Positions 1 to 7,534 of a stretch of 16,325 nt of DNA are shown here, piece after piece. Location: the NCBI GenBank assembly GCA_015492915.1, contig WGED01000052.1:1-16325 (forward strand). The letters are read 5' to 3'. Position numbers and translations under genes: made by a program. Every line of letters starts with the position of its first letter. The first letter of the stretch is position 1. This DNA is from Cyclobacteriaceae bacterium. GTDB taxonomy: Bacteria > Bacteroidota > Bacteroidia > Cytophagales > Cyclobacteriaceae. The notes beneath the pieces are model-generated. The model did not search any database, had not been told where the DNA came from, and saw only the letters and a list, made by a program, of their open reading frames with translations.

Positions 1-584
1 ACCTGGTCTTGCTTGATCATTTTCTCGAAGGAGCTATCGAAGCTGAAGCTGATGCCATTTGTGATGGAGAAGATGTGTACATCATTGGCATCATGCAGCA
101 CATCGAGCCAGCCGGCATACATTCCGGCGATTCATTTGCAGTGCTGCCGCCATACAATCTGGGCGATTTCATAGTTCAGCAGATGGAAGCATATACCAAA
201 AAAATTGCTCTGGCGCTTAATACTGTGGGGCTCATCAACATCCAGTTTGCCATCAAAGACGACAAGGTTTATGTGATCGAGGCCAACCCACGCGCATCGC
301 GCACCGTACCTTTTATTTGTAAGGCTTACAAAGAGCCTTATGTGAATTACGCCACCAAGGTCATGCTGAGGGAAAAGAAAGTGAAAGATTTTATATTCAA
401 GCCTTATAAAAAAGGTTATGCGATCAAAGAGCCTGTCTTCTCATTCAATAAATTCCCGAATGTGAACAAGGAGCTTGGACCTGAGATGAAATCTACCGGA
501 GAATCGATTTATTTTATTGATGACTTGCTCGATGATTATTTTATGAATATTTATTCCGAAAGAAACCTGTATTTAAGCCGCTGA
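1..584 (+). CDS. carB: Carbamoyl-phosphate synthase large subunit, C-terminal part (5' end outside window)
   Basis: This is the last 193 codons of carB; the frame is already open at position 3 and runs off the left edge, so the TTG at 9 is not a start. The visible part is the end of the second ATP-grasp domain, which phosphorylates carbamate to make carbamoyl phosphate for pyrimidine and arginine synthesis. Diagnostic stretches are FLEGAIEAEADAICDG, HSGDSFAVLPPY and EANPRASRTVPF; the last holds the Glu, Asn and Arg that bind Mg-ATP. After the conserved LGPEMKSTGE there are only about 27 residues, ending NLYLSR. The roughly 140-residue methylglyoxal-synthase-like domain that carries UMP and ornithine control in E. 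coli CarB is missing. No frameshifted remnant of it appears downstream, where another gene starts seven bases later. From memory, short CarB is usual in Bacteroidota. Identity is near certain. Confidence 0.96.
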   Translation, partial: LVLLDHFLEGAIEAEADAICDGEDVYIIGIMQHIEPAGIHSGDSFAVLPPYNLGDFIVQQMEAYTKKIALALNTVGLINIQFAIKDDKVYVIEANPRASRTVPFICKAYKEPYVNYATKVMLREKKVKDFIFKPYKKGYAIKEPVFSFNKFPNVNKELGPEMKSTGESIYFIDDLLDDYFMNIYSERNLYLSR

Positions 585-590
585 TTGCTC

Positions 591-839
591 ATGGGATTTT
601 TATTAAAGTTCATACTGTTTGCGCTTGTCTTTTATTATCTGCTCAAAACGATCGGGCATATTTTGGTCAGGGTGGTGAGCAGTGGGCGGCAAGGCCCTTC
701 GCGCAGTAGAGGGTTTGATGAGAGGAAGGAGGGTGAAATAAAGATTGATTATGCCCCCGGCAAAGGTAAAAACAAACACAGTTCTCATATCGGTGACAAG
801 GAAGGTGATTATATTGACTATGAAGAAGTAAAGGAATAG
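591..839 (+). CDS. Small membrane protein, DUF4834-like
   Basis: An 82-residue protein with one hydrophobic segment at about residues 2-26, then a basic, Gly/Ser-rich stretch and an acidic C-terminus ending GDYIDYEEVKE. A short N-terminal anchor, a charged middle and a closing (D/E)YIDYEEV motif are what I recall of the Bacteroidota family DUF4834, whose function is unknown; this is recognition from memory, not a search. The ATG at 591 is preferred. A TTG at 585 would add two residues and directly abut the carB stop. With only six bases between the genes it is probably co-transcribed with carB. If anchored as predicted, the tail most likely faces the cytoplasm because positive charges follow the segment. 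No catalytic motif is visible. Confidence 0.72.
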   Translation: MGFLLKFILFALVFYYLLKTIGHILVRVVSSGRQGPSRSRGFDERKEGEIKIDYAPGKGKNKHSSHIGDKEGDYIDYEEVKE

Positions 840-869
840 GTCACCGGAACAGTGCTGAAACAGCATTTC

Positions 870-899
870 TTGACCTGTTAAAAATAATGGATATATTTG
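870..899 (+). promoter_or_regulatory. Bacteroidota-type promoter for accD
   Basis: TTG at 870-872 and TATATTTG at 892-899 are separated by 19 bases, an exact fit to the Bacteroidota sigma-A pattern (TTG, about 17-23 bases, TAnnTTTG). Transcription would begin around 904-907, leaving a leader of about 20 bases before the accD ATG at 925. This suggests that accD can be expressed separately from carB and the small gene ahead of it. Confidence 0.65.
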
Positions 900-924
900 T
901 TATTGACTAAAAGACAATTCCGAC

Positions 925-1764
925 ATGGCCTGGTTTCAGAGGAAAATAAAAGGAATCCAAACACCCACCAAAGATAAAAAAGATGTTCCGGACGGTTTAT
1001 GGTTCAAGACCCCGCGCGGCAAGATCATACATATCCGCGAGCTCAAAAACAATGCTTACGTATGTCCTGATGATGATTTTCATGTAAGGATTGGCTCTAA
1101 GGAGTATTTTGAGATTCTCTTTGACAAGGGGAAGTTTACGGAGCTGGATAAAAATATGGTATCGGCCGACCCGCTCAAGTTTGTTGACACAAAATCTTAT
1201 CCTGAGCGAATAAAGGCCTCTCAGAAAAAAACCCATTTGAAAGATGCCGTGCGCACTGCTTACGGCAAACTGGATGAAATTGACGTGACCATCGGTGTGA
1301 TGGATTTTACTTTTATAGGCGGTTCAATGGGTTCAGTAGTTGGTGAGAAAATAGCAAGGGCCATTGACCACAGCCTCGATAAAAATAAGCCTTTTATCAT
1401 GGTGTCAAAGTCGGGCGGTGCACGCATGATGGAGGCAGGCTATTCATTGATGCAGATGGCGAAAACCTCCGCGAGGCTGGCCTTGCTCGATGAGGCGGGC
1501 ATACCTTTTATTTCGGTGCTTACTGATCCGACCACAGGCGGTGTTACGGCCTCATTTGCCATGCTTGGCGATTTTAATATTGCAGAGCCCAACGCACTGA
1601 TCGGGTTTGCCGGACCGAGGGTGATCAGAGAGACCATAGGAAAAGACCTGCCAAAAGGATTTCAAAGTTCTGAATTTTTACTTGAGCACGGTTTTGTGGA
1701 TTTCATCGTTGACAGGCGGCATCTTAAAACGAAGATCGCCACATTGCTTCACATGTTGCAGTAG
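925..1764 (+). CDS. accD: Acetyl-CoA carboxylase carboxyltransferase subunit beta
   Basis: A 279-residue beta subunit of the cytoplasmic carboxyltransferase that, with AccA, moves carboxyl from biotin on AccB to acetyl-CoA, giving malonyl-CoA for fatty acid synthesis. The crotonase-type core is intact: SGGARM at residues 163-168, TTGGVTAS at 203-210 and GFAGPR at 227-232. The N-terminal region aligns with the zinc ribbon of E. coli AccD (Cys27, 30, 46, 49), but the matching residues are Thr29, Gly32, Cys47 and Asp50, so a four-Cys zinc site cannot form. I recall the same loss in other Bacteroidota AccD proteins, so this is probably lineage-typical rather than decay. The ATG at 925 fits family N-termini (MAWF) and lies about 20 bases after a predicted transcription start. 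Neither accA nor accBC is in the window. Confidence 0.96.
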   Translation: MAWFQRKIKGIQTPTKDKKDVPDGLWFKTPRGKIIHIRELKNNAYVCPDDDFHVRIGSKEYFEILFDKGKFTELDKNMVSADPLKFVDTKSYPERIKASQKKTHLKDAVRTAYGKLDEIDVTIGVMDFTFIGGSMGSVVGEKIARAIDHSLDKNKPFIMVSKSGGARMMEAGYSLMQMAKTSARLALLDEAGIPFISVLTDPTTGGVTASFAMLGDFNIAEPNALIGFAGPRVIRETIGKDLPKGFQSSEFLLEHGFVDFIVDRRHLKTKIATLLHMLQ

Positions 1765-1879
1765 GTAAAAAATCATTCATTTTTCATGGTATTTTTTAAA
1801 GTGATTTTATGTGATAATTTCCATCTTGGGGGTGTGCATAAATTTTTTTGATATGCATTAAAAAACATTTTATTAATGA

Positions 1880-1887
1880 TATATTTG
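1880..1887 (+). promoter_or_regulatory. Predicted -7 box for nqrF
   Basis: TATATTTG here is identical to the accD -7 box. The position 19 bases upstream (1858-1860) reads TTA rather than TTG, so the -33 element is imperfect. The start site would be near 1892-1895, with a leader of about 33 A/T-rich bases and no Shine-Dalgarno before the ATG at 1927. The rest of the accD-nqrF gap (1765-1926) is A/T-rich. It contains an all-A/T inverted repeat (TAAAAAAT 1766-1773, ATTTTTTA 1791-1798) that might weakly end accD transcription. Confidence 0.5.
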
Positions 1888-1926
1888 CACTTTATTTTAG
1901 TACAGGACCACTAGAAATAATTTTAA

Positions 1927-3228
1927 ATGACTACAGTAATAATAAGTTCCATCATAGCTTTTACGGCAGTGATTCTGCTGCTGGTGTTGATACTGCTATT
2001 TGCCCAATCGAAGCTCGTGCAGACCGGCGATGTGAAAATCATAATCAATGATGATGAGGATAAATCTCTCGTTACATCTGCAGGTTCCACTTTGCTTTCT
2101 ACGCTGGCAAACAACAAAATATTTTTACCGTCAGCTTGCGGTGGCGGAGGCACGTGCGGGATGTGTAAATGTGTAGTAGAAGAGGGTGGCGGCGATGTGT
2201 TGCCAACCGAGGTAGGGCACCTGAGCCGCAAGGAGCAAAAAGAGCATGTTCGCCTTGCATGCCAGGTGAAGGTGAAAAATGATATGAAGATTCATATCCC
2301 CGAAGAGGTTTTCGGCATCAAGAAGTGGGAATGCGAGGTTATTTCCAATTACAATGTTTCCACTTTTATAAAGGAATTTAAAGTGAGGCTGCCGGAGGGC
2401 GAACACCTGAATTTCAAGCCGGGCGGATATATTCAAATCGATGTGCCACCGATCGAGGTGGATTTCAAGGATATCGACATTACACCGCACCCCGAGCTTC
2501 ACCATCCTAAAGATGTGTACAGGCCCGATTGGGATAAGTTTAATCTCTGGGACCTCAAAATGAAAAATGACGAGGAGATATTCAGGGCTTATTCCATGGC
2601 CAATTATCCTGCCGAGGGAGACATAATCATGCTCAATATCAGAATCGCCACTCCTCCATGGGACAGGGCAGCCGGTAAATGGATGGATGTAAATCCGGGG
2701 ATATGCAGCTCTTATATTTTCAGCAGAAAGCCGGGAGATAAAGTGACCATTTCAGGTCCTTACGGAGAATTTTTCATTAATGAGTCTGACGCTGAGATGG
2801 TATATATAGGAGGTGGGGCCGGTATGGCACCGCTTCGATCACAGATATTCCACCTTTTTAAGACACAAAAGACCAACAGAAAAGTTTCTTATTGGTATGG
2901 TGGACGCTCGAAGAGAGAATTGTTTTATGTGAATCATTTCAGGGAGTTGGAGGAGGAGTTTCCGAACTTCAGATTTTATATAGCACTTTCGGAACCGCTG
3001 GAGGAAGATAACTGGAAGGTAAAAGAAAATACTGATGCTGAGGGCGACGGTTTCGTCGGATTTGTCCACCAGGTGCTTTATGATCAGTACCTGAGTAAAC
3101 ATCCTGAGCCGGAAGAAATTGAATATTACCTCTGTGGGCCACCGCTGATGAATGCAGCCGTAACCAAGATGCTGGATGAGCTTGGAGTGCCGCCGGAGAA
3201 TGTACGGTTTGACGACTTCGGAGGTTAA
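1927..3228 (+). CDS. nqrF: Na+-translocating NADH:quinone reductase subunit F
   Basis: A 433-residue entry subunit of the Na+-NQR respiratory complex in the inner membrane. It takes hydride from NADH onto FAD and passes electrons through a [2Fe-2S] cluster. One membrane helix (about residues 4-26) is followed by a plant-type ferredoxin domain with cluster ligands Cys71, Cys77, Cys80 and Cys112. Next come the FAD-binding RAYSMAN at 220-226 and, in the ferredoxin-reductase NAD lobe, GGGAGMAPLRS at 295-305 and CGPP at 403-406. The C-terminus FDDFGG is typical. Length and all cofactor residues are intact. nqrF is normally the last gene of nqrABCDEF; here it stands alone between accD and an unrelated gene, with its own predicted promoter and a strong terminator. 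The partner subunits must therefore be encoded elsewhere. Confidence 0.97.
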   Translation: MTTVIISSIIAFTAVILLLVLILLFAQSKLVQTGDVKIIINDDEDKSLVTSAGSTLLSTLANNKIFLPSACGGGGTCGMCKCVVEEGGGDVLPTEVGHLSRKEQKEHVRLACQVKVKNDMKIHIPEEVFGIKKWECEVISNYNVSTFIKEFKVRLPEGEHLNFKPGGYIQIDVPPIEVDFKDIDITPHPELHHPKDVYRPDWDKFNLWDLKMKNDEEIFRAYSMANYPAEGDIIMLNIRIATPPWDRAAGKWMDVNPGICSSYIFSRKPGDKVTISGPYGEFFINESDAEMVYIGGGAGMAPLRSQIFHLFKTQKTNRKVSYWYGGRSKRELFYVNHFRELEEEFPNFRFYIALSEPLEEDNWKVKENTDAEGDGFVGFVHQVLYDQYLSKHPEPEEIEYYLCGPPLMNAAVTKMLDELGVPPENVRFDDFGG

Positions 3229-3242
3229 AGACCTCAGACCTG

Positions 3243-3279
3243 AAGGGGGAGAAAGGTTGACTTTCTCCCTTTTTTATTT
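3243..3279 (+). terminator. Rho-independent terminator after nqrF
   Basis: A perfect 9-bp stem, GGGAGAAAG at 3247-3255 and CTTTCTCCC at 3261-3269, encloses a 5-base loop and is followed at once by a run of T (3270-3275, then TTT at 3277-3279). The upstream AAGG can pair with the first T residues and lengthen the stem. It lies 14 bases after the nqrF stop and isolates nqrF from the next gene. Confidence 0.9.
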
Positions 3280-3304
3280 AAAATTAATAGCAATTTAACT
3301 TGTT

Positions 3305-4465
3305 ATGGATTTAAAGATATTTTTCTCTCCTGTTGATGAAGCTGTGTCTGAGGGGATTGATGACCCGACGTCTTTTTATCAGAATATTCATGTTTTTGAA
3401 GAGCGGCAGCCTGATTATAAAGGGGCCAATATTGCCCTTATCGGAATAGAACAGATAGCGGGCCTGGAAGAGGACTATGGTGATACTACCGCTTCTGACG
3501 AGATTAGGAAAAAGCTTTACCGTTTGAAAAAGGGCTTTGGGCAATACAAGATAGTTGATCTTGGAAATCTGCGGAAAGGCATGGATGTTTCCGAGAGTCA
3601 CAACCGCCTGATGGAGGTTTGTTCAGCACTCATACAGCAGGATGTGTTGCCGGTTATCATGGGGGGTACGCATGATTACACATTTGGTCAGTATCGCGCT
3701 TACGAGACACTCGATAAGCTCGTGTCTTTGCTCAATGTGGATGCTTTTCTTGATATTGATGATAAGGGGGAGCATGTGACGAGGACCAATCATCTGCATA
3801 AATTGTTGCTGCATGAGCCCAACTTTCTTTTTACCTTGTATCAATTGGCCTATCAATCGTATTTGATCGATAATGAGACGATGGCAGTGCTGGAGAAGCT
3901 TTATTTCGAAGCCTACCGTCTGGGTCATATGCGGCAATACCTGCCAGACATGGAGCCGATCATCCGTGATGCGGACCTGATGACATTTGATATTACAGCC
4001 ATTAAGTCTTCCGATGCTCCCGGCAGTAAGAATGCCCAGCCGTTCGGTCTAACCGGCGAAGAAGCTTGCCAGATTTGCTGGTACGCCGGATTGAATGAAA
4101 AATTGAGTTCGGCAGGATTTTATGAATACGATCCCTTATCGGATGATGAGCACAAAAAGACGGCTGCAGTCGTGGCTACGATGATATGGTATTTTATAGA
4201 GGGATTCTATCATAGAAAGGGTGAGCAAAATTTCAGGGGGAACGATTACCTCCGATTTGTCGTGTCTATGCCTTCCGGACCCGAGAGCATAGTGTTTTAC
4301 AAAAGTAAGCTGAGCGAAAAATGGTGGATGGAAGTGCCTTATCCTCACAGCAATTTTGCCTATGAAAGAAACCTGATTGTGCCGTGCAGTTATTCGGACT
4401 ATCAGACTGCGACCAGGGGTGAGGTGCCCGAACGATGGATAAACACACAAGCCAAGCTGATCTGA
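3305..4465 (+). CDS. Ureohydrolase-fold (arginase/formimidoylglutamase-like) protein with an altered metal site
   Basis: A 386-residue soluble protein. The C-terminal two thirds carry the ordered landmarks of the arginase/agmatinase/formiminoglutamase fold in changed form. GGTHD (residues 120-124) replaces GGDHS, DAFLD (146-150) replaces DAHxD, and TFDITAIKSSDAP (227-239) replaces SxDxDxxDP. Mapped onto rat arginase I, the ligands H101, D124, D128 and D232 are kept (His123, Asp146, Asp150, Asp229), while H126 is Phe148 and D234 is Thr231. The ordinary two-manganese site therefore cannot form. The protein is longer than classical arginase (about 300), with an N-terminal extension of about 40 residues before the Rossmann-like core. 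Homologues in Bacteroidota are, as I recall, usually labelled formimidoylglutamase by automation; no histidine-degradation (hut) gene is nearby. It may be a one-metal enzyme or a non-catalytic protein. It ends 8 bases before the M14 peptidase start. No clear promoter is visible in the 25 bases after the terminator. Confidence 0.85.
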   Translation: MDLKIFFSPVDEAVSEGIDDPTSFYQNIHVFEERQPDYKGANIALIGIEQIAGLEEDYGDTTASDEIRKKLYRLKKGFGQYKIVDLGNLRKGMDVSESHNRLMEVCSALIQQDVLPVIMGGTHDYTFGQYRAYETLDKLVSLLNVDAFLDIDDKGEHVTRTNHLHKLLLHEPNFLFTLYQLAYQSYLIDNETMAVLEKLYFEAYRLGHMRQYLPDMEPIIRDADLMTFDITAIKSSDAPGSKNAQPFGLTGEEACQICWYAGLNEKLSSAGFYEYDPLSDDEHKKTAAVVATMIWYFIEGFYHRKGEQNFRGNDYLRFVVSMPSGPESIVFYKSKLSEKWWMEVPYPHSNFAYERNLIVPCSYSDYQTATRGEVPERWINTQAKLI

Positions 4466-4473
4466 AGAAAAAT

Positions 4474-7029
4474 ATGAAGATTATCGCATTGAGAAAATTA
4501 CTTCCCTTTATCATGGGATTAATTCCGGTTTCCCGGGCTTTCGGCCAGGTTGACCTGAGTTATTATTTACCTGACAGCATCAGCTATGATGAAAATATCC
4601 CGACCCCGAAATCGGTGATTGGTCATGAGGTGGGAGAGTGGCAGGTGACCCATGACAAACTGGTGTACTTTTTCTACGAGTTGGGGACGGCCTCAAAAAG
4701 GGTGAGAGTAGAGCGTTTCGGACAAACCTATGAATACAGGCCGCTGCTGAATGTCATCATCACTTCCGAGAGGAATCAGCGCAGGCTTGAAGACATAAGG
4801 GAAGAACATCTGAAGCTCACTGACAGCGATCCTGATAATGACCCTGACACCGGGGATATGCCTGTGATCATCAGGCTCGGATACAGTGTGCACGGCAATG
4901 AATCGAGCGGGGCAAATGCTTCCATGCTCGTGGCCTATTTTCTTGCGGCTGCGGAGGGGGATGCAATTGAAAACGTCCTTGATAATTGCATAATTCTCAT
5001 AGATCCATCACTCAATCCGGACGGCTTGCAACGGTTTTCCACCTGGACCAATGAGCACAGATCAAAAAACCTGAACCCTGATCCTAACGGCAGGGAATTC
5101 AGGGAGAACTGGCCGAACGGCCGCACCAATCATTATTGGTTCGACCTGAACAGGGACTGGCTGCCGGCGCAGCATCCCGAATCAATCGGACGAATAAAAC
5201 TTTATCATGAATGGATGCCCAATATTCAAACCGATCACCATGAGATGGGCAGTAATGCCACATTCTTTTTTCAGCCGGGCATTCCATCGAGAAAAAATCC
5301 CCTGATTCCCATAGAGAATGAAGCACTCACCGCCAAAATAGCTCAGTTTCATGCCGCAGCCCTCGACAAGCAAAAAAGACTTTATTATACAAGAGAATCA
5401 TTTGATGACTTTTATTTCGGCAAAGGCTCCACATATCCGGATATTCAGGGCGGCATCGGTATCCTGTTTGAGCAAGCCTCATCACGCGGGCATCTTCGCG
5501 AAACACAAAACGGTCTCCTCTCCTTTCCTTTTACGATTAAGAACCAGTTCATTGTATCGCTTTCGACCATCGATGCAGGACTCAACCTGCGAAAAGAGTT
5601 GCTGGATTATCAGCAGAAATTCTTCAGGCAGGCTTTGTCGGCAAAGGAGGATAAAAATCGTGCGATTGTCATAGCATCGACCGATGATCCTGCAAGAGCT
5701 GTTTTACTCGGTCAGACTTTACTCAGGCACAAAATAAAAATGAACAGTCTTAAACAGGATTTTAATGATGGAGAGAAGATATTTCCTTCCGGCAAAAGTT
5801 ATGTGATCCCTCTCCATCAACCTCAAAATTTATTGATCAAGGCAATTTTTGAGCGCCGTACTACTTTTGAAGACAGCCTGTTTTATGATGTGTCTGCATG
5901 GAATTTTGACCTCTCTTACCACGTAGATATTGCATGGGTTGATGATGGCGGATCGCTTGAAAAGGGGGAGGAAATTCATGAGCTGAAACTGCCTGAGGGT
6001 GGTGTGGCCGGGAATGGCAGATATGCCTGGATTATTGATTGGGATCAGTATTATGCACCTGCCGTTTTGTCTGCATTATTGAAAAAGGATATAAAGGTCA
6101 GGGTTGCCGGGAAAGATTTCACGCTTAGTTCAGGTGAAAGATTTGAAAGGGGGAGCTTGCTCGTCCCGGCCGGAATACAAACTGTAAATCTGGACAGCGT
6201 CCATGAGATTTTAATGAAATTACTAAGGAAATATCATGTGACGGCAAGAGCAGTAACGACAGGACTCACTCCTGACGGGGTCGATCTGGGCAGCAATAAT
6301 TTTGCAGCAATCAAAAAGCCTGTGATCGCCATACTCACGGGTGATGGCGTCAGTAGTTATGGTGCGGGAGAAGTTTGGCATTTGCTCGACCAGCGTTACG
6401 ATATGCATGTCACCATGATCAGTACGGATAATCTGAATTATGTGAAACTGAACAGGTACAATATATTACTCATGCCATCAGGCGGCTATGGAAGCATGAA
6501 CGCCGCAGGACAGGAGCGGATAAAGAATTGGGTAAAAGACGGTGGCACCTTGATCGCCTGGCGTGATGCCCTTCGGTTTGTGGAGAAACTGAATATCGCT
6601 AAACTGAAATTCAAGAAACTAAGCCCTGATACCGTTAGCGTGGTGGAATATGCCGATATACCCGAAATGAGAGGCGCCCAGCGTATAGGGGGAGTGATAC
6701 TTTCCATGAAACTGGACCTTACCCATCCGCTTGCCTATGGGTATTCCAAATCGACAATTCCTGTTTTTAAGCGTGGCACGCTTGCGCTTGAGCCTTCAGG
6801 CCCGGTTGCCAATCCATTTCATTATGATGAAAATGCATTGATCAGCGGTTATATATCAGATAAAAACCTTCAGCTTATCAGCGAGAGCCCTGCAGTCAGT
6901 ATTTCAGGCTATGGTCAGGGCAAAGTGATCTGTCTGGTTGACAATTATAATTTCAGGGCGTTTTGGTATGGTACCAACAGGTTGTTTATGAATGCCATCT
7001 TTTTTGGAAACCAGATCCGAACCAGGTAA
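4474..7029 (+). CDS. Secreted M14 zinc carboxypeptidase-like protein with C-terminal amidotransferase-like domain
   Basis: An 851-residue exported protein. The frame extends up to an ATG at 4435, but starting at 4474 gives a clean signal peptide (MKIIALRKLLPF..., ending near AFGQ), places AAGAAA just ahead and avoids overlap with the upstream gene. The M14 catalytic set is complete: HGNE (His140, Glu143) and a later His (TDHHEMG, 255 or 256) bind zinc. NPDG and the downstream LNRDW (Asn226, Arg227) hold the substrate carboxylate, and Glu333 in FEQASSRG is the general base. A second part from about residue 617 (VIAILTGDG...; LLMPSGGYG; WVKDGGTLIAW) resembles a class-I glutamine amidotransferase/DJ-1 fold without an evident catalytic triad. 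No type IX secretion C-terminal domain is seen, so it probably stays in the periplasm. Its physiological substrate is unknown. It is likely co-transcribed with the ureohydrolase-like gene. Confidence 0.9.
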   Translation: MKIIALRKLLPFIMGLIPVSRAFGQVDLSYYLPDSISYDENIPTPKSVIGHEVGEWQVTHDKLVYFFYELGTASKRVRVERFGQTYEYRPLLNVIITSERNQRRLEDIREEHLKLTDSDPDNDPDTGDMPVIIRLGYSVHGNESSGANASMLVAYFLAAAEGDAIENVLDNCIILIDPSLNPDGLQRFSTWTNEHRSKNLNPDPNGREFRENWPNGRTNHYWFDLNRDWLPAQHPESIGRIKLYHEWMPNIQTDHHEMGSNATFFFQPGIPSRKNPLIPIENEALTAKIAQFHAAALDKQKRLYYTRESFDDFYFGKGSTYPDIQGGIGILFEQASSRGHLRETQNGLLSFPFTIKNQFIVSLSTIDAGLNLRKELLDYQQKFFRQALSAKEDKNRAIVIASTDDPARAVLLGQTLLRHKIKMNSLKQDFNDGEKIFPSGKSYVIPLHQPQNLLIKAIFERRTTFEDSLFYDVSAWNFDLSYHVDIAWVDDGGSLEKGEEIHELKLPEGGVAGNGRYAWIIDWDQYYAPAVLSALLKKDIKVRVAGKDFTLSSGERFERGSLLVPAGIQTVNLDSVHEILMKLLRKYHVTARAVTTGLTPDGVDLGSNNFAAIKKPVIAILTGDGVSSYGAGEVWHLLDQRYDMHVTMISTDNLNYVKLNRYNILLMPSGGYGSMNAAGQERIKNWVKDGGTLIAWRDALRFVEKLNIAKLKFKKLSPDTVSVVEYADIPEMRGAQRIGGVILSMKLDLTHPLAYGYSKSTIPVFKRGTLALEPSGPVANPFHYDENALISGYISDKNLQLISESPAVSISGYGQGKVICLVDNYNFRAFWYGTNRLFMNAIFFGNQIRTR

Positions 7030-7045
7030 ATGTTGCATGCCCAAT

Positions 7046-7072
7046 AAAAAATGCCGGGATCACCGGCATTTA
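7046..7072. terminator. Bidirectional terminator between convergent genes
   Basis: ATGCCGG (7051-7057) and CCGGCAT (7063-7069) form a perfect 7-bp stem with loop GATCA; A/T pairs extend it at the base. Read on the minus strand it is followed by TTTTT, a good terminator for the short exported gene. Read on the plus strand only TTT follows, a weaker stop for the M14 gene that ends 16 bases before. Confidence 0.75.
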
Positions 7073-7107
7073 TGGTTTGACAATAACACAATTTATTCAA
7101 GGTATCT

Positions 7108-7497
7108 TCAGAGCAGGGAAGTTGCCCCCTTTTTCACTTTGAAGATCGGGTCGTATTCTATCCCTTTCCCGGAATCATCGATCACAATAAGTTTATAGAA
7201 AACTTTGCCTAGATTAGGCAGGTAGTCCACATATTTTTTCTCATCATCCTTGATTTCTTTCACGGTCTCCCATTCGATCGAATTGGCATTGATATTTCCC
7301 TTCTTCAACTCTATGTGAGCAATGTTTCTTGTACTTTTGATCTCCCAGTTGAATTCGACAATGTCTCCGTTTTTCCAGGCGATAAATTTCACCATTTCCT
7401 CATAACCGAGGTTGCTTTGGTTTCTATATCGTTGTGCGTCGGCATGGGAAAATGCCAATAATGCCATGATACTAAAAATCAAAATCTGACCCCTCAT
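7108..7497 (-). CDS. Short exported protein with a fibronectin-III-like domain
   Basis: A 129-residue protein, the only gene on the minus strand here. A signal peptide covers about residues 1-22 (MRGQILIFSIMALLAF, then SHADAQ). The mature part is about 105 residues and one beta-rich domain. The order VEFNWEIKST, AHIELKKG, WETVKEI, then FYKLIVIDDSGKGIEYDPIFKV resembles the Bacteroidota fibronectin-III-like module (FxVERS...YYRLKQVDxDGxxEYS). In secreted proteins that module often precedes a type IX sorting domain. Here nothing follows, so the domain stands alone and no sorting signal is present. There are no cysteines, so it is not a lipoprotein. It has its own predicted promoter upstream and a hairpin terminator downstream. 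The domain match is pattern recognition and the function is unknown. The product is likely periplasmic or released. Confidence 0.8.
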   Translation of the reverse strand: MRGQILIFSIMALLAFSHADAQRYRNQSNLGYEEMVKFIAWKNGDIVEFNWEIKSTRNIAHIELKKGNINANSIEWETVKEIKDDEKKYVDYLPNLGKVFYKLIVIDDSGKGIEYDPIFKVKKGATSLL

Positions 7498-7534
7498 TTT
7501 TGTCGGCGCTTTGATATAGATAAAAAAAGATGAT

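Noticed and set aside
603..866. Minus-strand open frame opposite the DUF4834-like gene
   Set aside because: The plus-strand frame has a plausible family match, close spacing to carB and a membrane-anchor layout; the minus frame has none of these.
1766..1798. A/T-only inverted repeat after accD as a terminator
   Set aside because: The stem has no G-C pair and would be unstable; mentioned only as a weak possibility.
4435..4473. Upstream ATG that would lengthen the M14 protein by 13 residues
   Set aside because: It would overlap the preceding gene and put charged residues before the signal peptide; the ATG at 4474 fits better.
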